From: Megamerina dolium
Taxonomy: Eukaryota; Arthropoda; Insecta; Diptera; Megamerinidae
Reading direction: 5' to 3'
Assembly (NCBI GenBank): GCA_963854835.1
Contig: OY978526.1
Coordinates: forward strand, 17,595,868 to 17,659,867
Length of the DNA: 64,000 bases
The position numbers and the translations under genes are program-made. This document shows, piece by piece, positions 14,352 to 25,507 of the stretch. Under the pieces are notes generated by a model, which did not search any database, was not told the origin of the DNA, and was given only the letters and a program-made list of their open reading frames with translations. Position 1 is the first letter of the stretch. The number at the start of each line of letters is the position of its first letter.

Positions 14352-15779
14352 ATGAATTTGAAATCTCGTGAGTTATATATTCCATTAATTTTCCACAACA
14401 ACATATGGATGCACGCATACAGCAGAATCCGTAGGTTCCTTACAACACACTAGATTACCTGTTTGTGGGCAATAGTTCCAAGAAACTGGACGAAACTTTG
14501 CTCTCCCAGATGCGAACACATCTGGACTGGGACGGGCAAAAGTTCGACAACGTAAAAAATAGTAACTATTGGCAGTACATACGCTTTTTCTACAAACTGC
14601 AGTGCTACAATGAGGAGAACAACTTCAAAAACTTTGCGCTCATCCCAATCAAAAAATTCGGGACGCATCACGTACGGTACGACTCGTCTCAACTGCACGC
14701 CACACTATGTAGTCTTGGTCTGTTTAAGGGTCACTGGAAGGCGTTTAAGCCTAACAGAGATGCTGAATGGCGCAAGTATTTCGAGTTCCCTGGGACCACA
14801 TCGAAAAAGTTCGGTTATTCAATGATGACGGACGGCGTCAGCATATCATTTTGCATGGATAAGACCCTGCAGGTAGCAGCAGCCACAATATCGCGGGTCA
14901 AGTGCCACAAGAAAGCTAATGATTATGCTGGGGATTTGAGTAAAATACAAAATACCGATTACGACATCAAAATCGGTCTCGATCCCGGCCTCCGTCTCAT
15001 TGTGAGGGGAACTCGGAATGGCTTGCCGCTGAAGATCTCCAATAGCAGGTACCAACACAAGGCAAGGTACCACTCAAGGAAGATGAAGCTGCAACGCTGG
15101 ACACAGACCTAGACTAGCGAAAATATCTCGGAAAAAGAACGGAAGTCGGGGCAACTGTCACCGTACTCAGCACCGTACTCAGCTGATTTTCGCCAAGCAA
15201 GAGATATTTTCACAGAGACGAGTCACGCACCTAAAGCTACAGAAATTTATATGCACTGAGAAGGCAGCACACCGCATAGATCATAGGCACCGATCTTAAA
15301 GCGACTGGATCCAATGCGTTGGTATGCATTGGATCAACCACCATCGCTGCGAACTCGCCGATGCGTGATTATATCCGAACGCCAAAGCCGAAACTGATCT
15401 CTGCGCTGAAGAGCCGCGGCGCTGACATAATGTATGTGAACGAGTTCTGGATGACGAAGTTGTGTGGGAAATACCACGCCGAGAACATCACGTACCGATC
15501 TCCACACAAGTACCAATTTTACCCAAATTGCCGTACTAGATGGAATCGGGACGTCAACGCTGGTGTGAACATCCTCTACATTGGCGAGTGCCTCATCGGG
15601 GGAATCAAGACGCACAAGAATTTCCACCGGAACAATGTAAGTTGAATCTAAAGCACTATTGAGAATTTAACATCATTAATCAGTCACTATTTCATTTCTC
15701 TTTTCAGAAAGATGAGCCCCCTGCGAAGAAGAAGAAGAAGCAACCAAGTACCACTAAGAGATGTACAGTGGTTACTTGA
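14352..15779 (+). pseudogene. Fanzor: eukaryotic TnpB-like RNA-guided nuclease gene, broken
   Basis: Fanzors are the eukaryotic relatives of the IS605/IS607 TnpB (OMEGA) nucleases, RNA-guided DNA endonucleases usually carried by transposons. A 215-codon plus-strand frame (14465-15109) contains the RuvC-I motif DIKIGLDPGLRLIVRGTR (Asp codon at 14981). A second frame (15319-15636) contains TIAANSPMRDYIRTP, the RuvC-II segment MYVNEFWMTKLCGKYH (Glu codon 15442), a remnant zinc-finger segment and the RuvC-III segment CRTRWNRDVNAGVNIL (Asp codon 15550). A 71-bp intron (15637-15707) joins in phase to KDEPPAKKKKKQPSTTKR and a stop at 15777-15779. An N-terminal piece in another frame (14352-14450, containing IWMHAYSRIRRFL) runs into TAG at 14451, so a 1-2 nt shift separates it from the main frame. 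After TAG at 15110, about 200 bp contain stops in all frames, including a tandem ccgtactcag duplication. The zinc finger shows CGKY and YPNC where families of this kind have two CxxC pairs. The segment is richer in G and C than the surrounding intron, as expected of inserted coding DNA. It lies opposite to amon. Total length about 450 codons. Confidence 0.85.
15637..15707 (+). other. Spliceosomal intron within the Fanzor relic
   Basis: AAT|GTAAGT donor at 15636/15637, a pyrimidine-rich stretch and TTTTCAG|AAA acceptor at 15707/15708. Removing 71 bp keeps the frame (phase 0) and adds 23 codons, of which PPAKKKKKQPSTTKR looks like a classical nuclear localisation signal. Read-through without splicing ends after two codons past the exon (VS-stop). 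Confidence 0.8.
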
Positions 15780-15811
15780 CCCTCTTCATCCATTTTATGG
15801 GGGTTAAACCT

Positions 15812-15963
15812 AGTTCCCATACAAAGTGTTTATGTTTTTTTTTAACAAAAATAAACAAATTTGTAAGAAAAGTACATTAACTATTCGAAACATGATTCTA
15901 AAATCTCAAATATCTTATTTTTCCATCAAAATAGTGCTACATACCAAATTTTGTATGGGGACT
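15812..15963 (+). other. 3' flank of Fanzor relic: poly(A) signal and inverted repeat
   Basis: AATAAA at 15850-15855 lies 71 bp after the Fanzor stop and is a plausible polyadenylation signal. 'agttcccatacaaa' (15812-15825) and 'tttgtatggggact' (15950-15963) form a 14-bp inverted repeat with one mismatch, enclosing the signal. It could be a transposon end, a hairpin, or chance. In OMEGA systems the guide RNA is encoded next to the nuclease gene, but no guide can be asserted here. Confidence 0.35.
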
Positions 15964-16315
15964 ACATTTGAAGTTATACAAATTTTGGGTAAAGTAATAT
16001 TATAACAAATAAGATGCACAAAATGAAAATTAGTTAATCAAATCACCTCCTTAACAAATGCAGAGTAGTAATATTGATATTTAATGATATTCATCAGAAA
16101 TATTTTATTAAATATTACTAATACCATATACTCTTGTACAATATCTTCAATACGCATAGACCAAAATCAAATTAAATGTTCATCTAATAAATCTCTGTAT
16201 TCCCATTTGCATGATTTCAAGAGCTTGCTCATTATTTATTGTAATTTCACAGCTGCTTCATTTTCTTCATCACAGCACAAACGTAAGAAAAATTGCAAAA
16301 AATGAATGATAAAAA

Positions 16316-17264
16316 TCTCCTTACAGTCGGCTGGGGCCGACCAAATTATACCCTGCATATGTAGATATATATATATATATATAAAGTTTACTCGAATATC
16401 CATCTCTTTTTTTTATTTCCACTTTTTGAAAAACAATTTTTGCATATACTACTAATTTACACCCGAAATATGGTTGACTTTGACGAAGTACTTTCTATGT
16501 TATGAGAGTTCTAAAAGGGATAATTTAAAGGAGGTTTTTAAGATAATTCCGAGACTTAGTATGGGAGCTATATAAAAAGTTGGCGTGGTTTACCTCTTTC
16601 TTGTAAATCCAAAAAATTTTTCAATATTAATCCACACCTACGTCCTACGCTTAATAGTTCGTACGTTATAGTGGTTTAAATTTTTAGCCCCATTAAGAAG
16701 TGGGGGTGGCATGTTGATTTTTTGCCAGATTATGTACAACTACCATATTAACCTAAGTATTAATTATGATTGTTCTAGACAGAAGATTGCAGAAGAGAGC
16801 TACGCTAAAAAGTAAGCGGTGCTCAACCACTTTTGGCGAGGTTATATGGTAGTATAATATAAGTCTATGTATAAAATATTGTTGTCCCAAGTGGTATATT
16901 ATGTGAGTTATAGCAAGTTAAAGATTTTGAAAATTTCGAGGTTAGTCGCTTTGAATGCTTGGTGTGGGCGTGGTTATTGACCGATCATGCCCAATATCAA
17001 TCCCCTCCGTACCCTTGGATCATAGATTACTTATGCCAAATTTCATCGAAATAGCTCAATATTTACTCAAGTTATCGTGCGAACCAGCCAGGTGACAGAC
17101 AGACGGACGGACGGACGGACGGACGGACATCGTGAAATCGAAAATTTAATCGACGCTGATCAAGAATATATATCTATGTCTATATCTCCGGAGATTCCTT
17201 CAAGTGGACACAAACATCTGACCGAAATGAATATACCATGCATATTGCATTATGCAGGGTATAA
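16316..17264 (+). mobile_element. Unclassified repeat element, short copy (A)
   Basis: Starts near ctccttacagtcggctgggg, a perfect short hairpin (GTCGGC-tggg-GCCGAC), followed by TATACCCTGCATA (16348-16360). It ends with the inverse TATGCAGGGTATA (17251-17263). An internal landmark is a (GGAC)n run near 17100-17127 following gacagacaga. The same components occur in reverse order and orientation at 25508-28356, so the two form one family. There is no transposase. The class is unknown: the short inverted ends suggest a DNA transposon derivative, the one-sided hairpin recalls Helitron 3' ends, but no CTRR terminus is seen. Confidence 0.7.
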
Positions 17265-18904
17265 TAATGATAATGAGAGATGAATTAATACATATGGTGA
17301 AGTACACCAGTACGTAGGCAGGAAAATAATCAAGTTAAGAGGATCAGATAAGACAAAAACCTATACCATTGGGACATTCAGCATGGCAGCGGGAACAACC
17401 AAAATAACAATCTCATCACATATGTCTTGTCCTTTACCATTGTCATCGGTTGTTAAGTGACAGCAATGAATGTATGGCGGTAGCGTCGTAATGATGGCAA
17501 TATATATGTGTATATTTTTTTGCTATTAGAATCTATTTTGAGTTGCTAAAAGAAAATATCAACACACATGCACACACACATGATATAATGTTATTTGACA
17601 GTGGCAACATGATGAATGTGATAATGTACCAGCCAAAATATGACAACGACAGATATATAAGTATCATATGAGTATATGTAATAAGCAAGTGTCGCATACT
17701 TTAATCTAAATTTGTATACATGTATTTACACATATGCAGCAAGTTGTCCTTATCTTTATAACATACGAAGCAATGTCTAACCTGCCTGTAAATATATTTT
17801 TAAACTAATTACATCAATGTTATATTTTCCATTAAATCATTTCACGAAAAATTATTTATGCTTTTGCATCCTCCATGAAAATTTCCTTCGTCTTGCACTC
17901 TTCGATCATTGCCACTTTGCTCTCTTATCGTCATGACTTTAGTGGTTGTTAGCTAAGCTCTGCATGTGTTCTTAACAATAATAATTGATGCAGATTATCG
18001 TGGGTGTTGCTGATATGTTGTCGTCGTCGTCGCCTCTGAAGATATGCTCTACTAATTTGGTTTTACTTTGCAAAACATTAACTTGAATGTGCGGGTGTAC
18101 TATGATCCATATTAGAATGTCTAATATGCTCATATGTTTCTTTTTCTTTTTTGTGTGTTTTCTTCAATATTCACTGTTGTTATTATTCTACTTAGCTTTT
18201 TGCTACATTTAAATATGCACGCGTGTGCATGTTGTCTGATTTTGACGCTATATCCCGCTATGAAATATAACACAATGTCGTGACAAACACCAAGCACCAA
18301 CACTAACGTTATTAACGTCAAGAACTTATGGATTATGCATGTATAATACATAAATACATCAGGCACTTATTTGCACATACAATATATATATATATATATA
18401 TATATGAATTCGTATATATGCATATGTATAATATATATTTTCAAAAGTCCCATATATCAACTATTGTATATACGCACGAATACTTCTATACATCATTTCT
18501 TTATACTTCATCTTGATTTTTTTTTTTTTTTTTTTGTCACACTTTTCAGTTGTGGGTGTATTCTTACGCATATACATATACACTTATACATACTTGAGTT
18601 CGTCGCATATTCATATGTAACATATGTACGTGTATGAGTATGAAGAATAATGCAAAAATTATACTATAATCAAAATAATGTATATTACATATACATACAA
18701 GTATATGTGTAAGTATGTACAGTATGTTTGTATATAGGTAAGTGGATAAAATTGCTTGCATTAGGAAGTCGCTCATTTTACTGCATTGAAAGCTTTATCT
18801 TCATACTGTAATTAATTTATGAGAATATACACGCCCATACATATGTATAAAGATTAGAGTGGATTAAAAAAAAACTCATGTTGCCCATGGAGCATAACAT
18901 CTTT
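17265..18904. other. Intron stretch, nothing identified
   Basis: AT-rich with short TA and TAC/CATA runs (18382-18405, 18540-18720) and a poly-T tract at about 18518-18535. No gene or mobile element recognised. Confidence 0.5.
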
Positions 18905-18980
18905 CCTGTCTGGAAGCAGCTCATAGTAGTTTATTTCTTTCCAGCCGCATCATATGCACAACAAAACCATATTTTTAGTA
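18905..18980 (-). mobile_element. Small mariner transposase fragment
   Basis: The minus strand reads VLLCI-stop-CGWKEINYYELLPDR across this interval. It aligns with VLLCVWWDWQGIIYYELFPYGQ of the better preserved mariner at 33.7 kb. Only this piece around the block before the second catalytic Asp is recognisable. Confidence 0.6.
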
Positions 18981-19733
18981 CCAAACGCGCCAATCATTAA
19001 TGAATTCCTTTTACCCCAAAGCACTTAATAACCTAATTTTCCGTCTTGGAAAAATTAATATATATAAAACTAAAGAAATTGGCTCAAAATTCATATAGAT
19101 TATCAAAACAATTCGTATTTGAAGTATGTCAGTACCATTTTAGACGAATATTGCCTCTATTGCAGATTAAAGCGCATTGAATTCCCTCTTTATTTTTATA
19201 TTATGGCTCAATTAGACTAAGCCAGACTATATACCCTAAACTTAAACATCTGAGCAACCTTAATTTTATCTATGCAAATTTGAACCACACTACCAAGAAT
19301 AAAATATAAGTAATATGTTTACAAATTTCAATACAATTTAATTTAAATAAATGTTTTCTATTTTTATTTTTTAACAGATTCAAAAGACATCATGTGGAAT
19401 TTAGTAGGTGTCATCTTCCTGCTTCTGACATATACTTTTAAACAAAGCCATCTATGCAAATGTTGATAAACACCAGGTTTATCGTTCTAGTAGTAATTAA
19501 CTCATCAGTTCAGTATATGAATGAGAAAATATGAATACCGATGTAAACTTATAGCTTACTCTTTTGACTCCTTACTTCATCGGCTGTAGTTAGCCCCTGT
19601 TGTTTATTTATGTTTGGTTTAACAAAAAAAAATATAGAGCACGCCTATCAGATTTTTCAAATATGAAGAACTGAAAGAGAAATTCCAAGATTTGTTGAAA
19701 CTCTTGATCACAATTAAGCCTTGTGTATGAATA

Positions 19734-20345
19734 ACACCATCCAACACATGCTTGCACACATGACTAAGACTTATATATTCTAAAAGAATTGATAAAAAAA
19801 AAGATACACGTGTCTGGCAGTGTTTTTAAATCAATTCGTTAAATGTGACACAAGCAGATTTTAACGGCTTGGTTTGCAATGCCCAAATTTCGAAAGTCAC
19901 AACAGAAATAGTTGACTTCCGTTTGAAACAATGAAATTTGGTTGCTGATGATTTCAAAATAATGTCAGATCGAAAAGGCATTTACATATATGAAGATGAT
20001 GCATTGTTTGAAGAGACCGGACATCCCCTTGTTTCACAGAATTGGCAGCTTTTTATAGACTCATCTGTAAATAGTCTAAATATTGACTACACCACAAATA
20101 TGCCCGAAAATTACGAAAATATGAAAACAATACTCAATGTAAATAATTACCGTCGGTATGAGTGGAAAATAATATATGTTGATATTAAAATGTGGTTGAA
20201 AAGTAACTGAAAAAGTGTTTGAAATCAAAAGCCAAGTTTACACTGGAATAGAATATTAACATTTTTGACTCCATTTTGATTTTATTAAATAATTTTGTTT
20301 TTTTTTTTACTTTTAAAAAGTCGTATGAGTAATATTTAACAAATT
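19734..20345 (+). repeat. Relic sharing an end with the 33.3-kb and 39.6-kb elements
   Basis: Begins TA|ACACCATCCAACACATG then 'gcacacatgactaagac' and 'tatatattctaaaag', matching the left ends at 33307 and 39637. The following 'acgtgtctggcagtg' also has counterparts there. Near the right limit, 'gtcgtatgagtaatat' (about 20321) is shared with about 22181 and, more loosely, with about 34419. The right terminus is not clear. Confidence 0.5.
19938..20210 (+). pseudogene. Fragment of an uncharacterised transposon-like protein family (LFIDSS type)
   Basis: A 90-codon frame contains LFEETGHPLVSQNWQLFIDSS, then LNVNNYRRYEWKIIYVDIKMWLK. It resembles part of a repetitive invertebrate protein family with a consensus like EWRLFIDSSKRSLK ... 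KYENIK ... HNW-ICGDLK. That match is from memory and of moderate strength. The first codon of the frame is not a true ATG, the frame ends soon after the homologous part, and nothing recognisable follows. It is therefore best read as an old fragment inside the repeat that starts at 19734. Confidence 0.45.
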
Positions 20346-23300
20346 TTAACGAGACAAATACGGTTGATTTGGAGTCGATTGCCCCGGCAACTTTCTCAGA
20401 ACTTAGCGCAAAGTATGAGCCGGAGGTTTGAGGCCATAATAGTGAATGGCGGAGATTATACATATTATTAAAAATATTGTATACAATAAATATCATAAAC
20501 GTATAAAATGTTCTTTATTTCTATCGGTCAGACTGTAAAATACATGCTCATGTCTGTGCTGTTATGCTCATCTGAGCAATCAATTGAATTCAAACACAAA
20601 GCGCACACATATATTTCAGTTTGTTTTATGTCATGTGAAAAAAAACTAAATGATTATAGATATTTTTCGTTTCCAGTTTGTACACAATGAAAAACAAGAG
20701 CCTTTATGAAATCCTTGTTGACGAAAAACCACCGTTGATCACGGTATGCATGTTCATGCTCATAACGATGCACATACACACAGCACATATATGAGCATGT
20801 GTTTTTTTATATCAAACAGCACACGCACAAGCTGTGTGCAAGTTTTATTTTGTGTTAACGCACGACTCATGTGTGCCAGCAGTATGTTTAGTTAAAATTC
20901 ATTTCTCGCACATGTGTGCACTGAGCATATGTTAGCCAAACAAATCAAATGGAATACATCGCAGACTATTGTGTATTGTAAATTGAAGTAAAAACCTATA
21001 TATTATTCATTACTATTTTAATACACAATAAATATTTATAAATTATGGCCAAAAAGTGTTACCAATACAATAATCCTCTCTAAATCATTCTACTATTTTC
21101 ATAATAACAACAATAGTGAAAGGTTATCGCTCATTGCTGTAGAAAACCAAAACTTTATTATGTTAACCTTTATCCTTCTACATAATGACAATCAATAAAA
21201 AAGAATAAGAAAATAAATATATTCTATATCGTGTACAAAAATCAAAATCGTAAAAATATGAAAAAGAAATTTTAATCATAATATAATATAATTTAAATGT
21301 GAATAAGTTTTATGAATAACAATATATATTGATGTTGATTTTACAATTCCTGTTTATTTGCCATCTGCTGCTGATTTCATTTACTCAGGCGACTGGCATC
21401 AACAACTACTCTCGATATTACGATTGTTATTGTTCAATTTCACTTCTATAGCAACGGCTATGGCTGTTGCTGTCGTCAAAAATCATAAAACCAACAAATT
21501 TCTATCATAAATCGATTTATTGAAATACTGTACTGTGCTTTCGTCATTAAAATTTGCTACTGTTGTGCCATAAATGAGCATATGGTCGATATTACCACAA
21601 CATATTTATCGTAAGTCGTTTGCTGATAATGAAATGTACAATACTAACGCTCCCACGCTCTACTGCTACCGTTCGGTTTTCATTATAATTAAAGGGCGTT
21701 AGTACAATATTCACAATGAATAGAAGAAACACAAATACCAATACCATAAATAATGCATGCATACGCACAAAAAAAAAGCAAGCATATATGTAATGGCTTA
21801 TAAATGTGCGTTGATAGCTGAATAACTACAATTTGCAACTTTCGTTTGACGTAACATATAGTAACCAAGACGTAATCATTACTCGTACATGTGTTTATAT
21901 ATACTATATAATAAAAATATAATGATATTCATAAGTAAATCGCTGTCGATTTATTTATTATACATACATTAAATTATTTATAATATAATACTTATGTAAC
22001 CATTAATATTAGACAATTTTTATAAATTATTCTATATATAATTTATTGACACATATAATGCATATAGGCTAGAGTATATGATTTTAAGTGCGTACTTGTA
22101 TTCACTAAGTGTAGCTTTTGTTGTTAATTCCATCAATGTTATCACGATTTAACGATTTATATTTAACAAATGTGCCACGTGTCGTATGAGTAATATGAAT
22201 TTCTAATAAATGATATTAATTTCATTTTGCAAATATTTTTCAACAAACTTCTGTCATTAAATTCTACTGTTATAATAGATACAATAGATGCATATCAACA
22301 ATAAATTTAATTATTTAATTTTTTTGTTTTTTATAACTTTTGCTCAAAGGAGCACACAAATGCATATTTGTACATTTCACCAGAGCACTTTTAGTTGTTC
22401 GCATCTCTTTTTCTCTCTCTCTCTCTTTCACACACATATAATTTTTATCTCTCTTTTTCTATCTCTATTTAAATGCCAGCGTGTCAATGTCATTTTATAT
22501 ATAATTACATGTGCCAGTGTGCCAAATACCAAAGAGCCTTAAACGATTACAATAAAAGAGCACTAATGCATACATACTCGTATTTACATAAATGCAAATG
22601 TTAACATATATTTTGTTACATTTATTTTTGTTATTTTATAATATGTAAAAATTCTTTTTTATTTTCATTTTCTTTGTAGGGCAACAATTATCTGCACTGA
22701 CCTAGAAGATGATTATATTATACATTGGGGCAGCTATGTACATATAGTATGCAGCATATGAAATGCCGCAAGTTAGTTTGAAAATATAAATTATTAAATT
22801 TTCGTAAGGAAGCAAAAAGAATAAAAAATGTTCATACACAAACACAACTCTACATACATACCATGTATATGTGCATGCATTGACACTGATACACTAAACA
22901 TAAGAAGTATATTAAACGGAAAAGAAACTTAGAATTTCGCACCTGTGCCTATCATTTTGAACATTTGTAGTTGTGATTTTATATGCTTAAAGTATGCATA
23001 CAAGTGTGCAGACATGTATGTGTACATTTGTACTTTTGTGAGTTTCAGACGTCAATTGGGATTGTTTGTTAATAGTTTTATTTTCAATTAAATGTTAACA
23101 ACATCATTACATAAAAGTTGCTATTATATTCATTACGTGTTAAATATTATATGATAATAATAATGGCAAAATGTATATAAATGTATGTATAATATAATAG
23201 GACAGACTAAATCGTTTATTATATTTGAGTTTTATGATGATCATTTGAATCTTTTCACAAAAACACTTCTGAGAATCATTAAGTACGTAGGTTTTTCTAT

Positions 23301-25507
23301 ATTCAAATATTCTGTAGATAAGTTAAACATATGTATGACTATTTACTTTGATGGTAGTGAGTTTTTATTGAATTTTGGACTTCAATATGTTTAGTTACAT
23401 ATTTCATTGCATAGCAACAACACTGAATTCGATATTCTCAATTGCTAATCAAATGTAATTAAATTCAACAACATTACACAATTCAATTCATAAATATCTT
23501 CATAAAAAACTTTGAAATTGAAGTAAATATCTCTCAAAGACTTTTCACCATATGACATTTCATTATTATTATTATTATTATTATTATGCAATATAAGCCA
23601 ATTTAATTTCATTCTTACAAAGAGCATAATACTAATACAAATTCCATCATTCTCTTACTTATGCTGTGTAATAAAGAAAAAAAAAACAAGCCAATTGAAA
23701 CCATTCAAAACACCAACATACCAACATTTATGTGCTTGTATAGGCACGCTGATATTATGTGCAAAAATGAAGGAAATGAAGAAGGCAACTGTCATTTTTA
23801 AAAACGAATCCCTGCCATTAAATATGATACTAATAAAATGCAAATTTATATCAATACCAATACCATCATTTGAATATGCTGATTTAGTTACGATATATGT
23901 ATTTTTAAATCGATGAAATTCAAATCTGTTTTAAATAGAAAATTATTGAAACGTCTGCGGCAGACCCCATAACATCATCAACATCATCAACATCATCAAC
24001 ATCATAATCATCATCATCAGTAATACCATCGTAAATATAATTATTGTAATCCTTATAAGAGTAGCAATTTATTTTTCTCTTTTAAAATTTCGGTATGTGA
24101 CTACAAAATGGTGTTGATTTAATGCATAAAATTGTGACGTTTTTATCACTGAAACATAAATAGTCCACTGTATAAGCAACATTGACATTTACCACTGCTG
24201 GAGCTATAGAGGGCTCTTTTACTCTATTTACTATTATAATTCATTTTTCTTATATTTGATGTTTTCGATATTTTATCGAAATAAATTTTGTTTTTTTTTT
24301 TAAATTTAAATTTTTGAATGCAACAAAGTCTTTCAATTTGAAATAAAAAACCTAAAACGGACAATCCCTTTAAACGCAACCTTTTATGAGCGTCACCACA
24401 ACTAAAATACCGCAATAACTAAATAAATCCAGGCAATATACACACTAAATCACCATTCAACAATATTAACCTGAAAAAAAAATTCAAATGCTCATGCAAA
24501 GTGTACGACGTTGGTGGTGAGAATAAATGAAATTTAATTTTTTTTTTTTTTCATTTAAATTTCATTTAAATAAAAGAGGAGAGAGAGCGAAAAGACAAAG
24601 AAAAACTCGAAAAACCAACTAAAGTGAAATAATGAAAAATGCAAATCAACCTCCTTCACACAGAAAACTTCTGATTTTCTTTCTACCGCTCCTCTACCTC
24701 TTTTTCTCTCTCTCTCTCTACTCTTCTTCTTGCTCCATGTGCACATACGTACATAATACAATCTAAAATTAAACTAAATACAACCAACGGCAGCAGAAAC
24801 GTTACCAACACCAATGCATGTGAAACTGAAAGTAATAACAATGCGCGTTGTTTGAATGAATAAAAAGGCTCATTGAAGGACTTACTGATGTTTATTACTG
24901 TTCTTCTACAAATCGTCGGTTTTTTTTTCTGTTTTTTTTTTTTGTTTATGTTAGTTGTTAGCTAACACTAACGCTACCACATCTTGTTGATTTTGGTTTA
25001 TCCATATCATTTGACTACACTTTCTTAAAAAGCTATTTATATGCCGTGCACCTATTTGCATACTTATATACATTTGAAATGTATATGGTATAACTATGTG
25101 TAGGTATGTGAAGACGTGTATAGCATTTGAGTAATATAACATCATGGTACATTTAGAATTTTTGTGTTACCTTTTCATCGTCACTTTTACGTGCGTTTAT
25201 GCACCATATGTTGAGAAAAAAAGAAACACTTAATAATATAGTTCGTTATATATAGCATTACCAACAATTTTATAGTTGCAATTTGACAAATTTCCACTCA
25301 ATGATGAATGATTTTTATTTTTTTACTGTTTTATTTACAGGTAAGTACCTACATATTGTTATTGTTGACAAATTGTGGTTCAACAAATATTCAAGGAAAA
25401 CCATATAGTGTTTATATTGCCAGCATACAAAATTTTGTAAATGTAATTTTAAACTTTGTTCAACTAAATAATTAATAATAGCTGCGAACAAATTAATTTT
25501 TGTTTTT
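20346..25507. other. Intron stretch, microsatellites only
   Basis: No gene recognised. The interval 20530-20940 is rich in atgagcat, tgtgtgc and similar alternating purine-pyrimidine words. Simple repeats: TC at about 22405-22462, ATT at 23562-23586, ATC/AAC triplets at 23969-24021, TC at about 24700-24732. One word, 'gtcgtatgagtaatatgaat', at about 22181 is shared with the 19.7-kb and 33.3-kb repeats. Confidence 0.5.

Noticed and set aside
16316..16360. Helitron 3' end based on the GTCGGC hairpin
   Set aside because: No CTRR terminus follows at the expected distance, and inverted TATACCCTGCATA ends argue against a Helitron.
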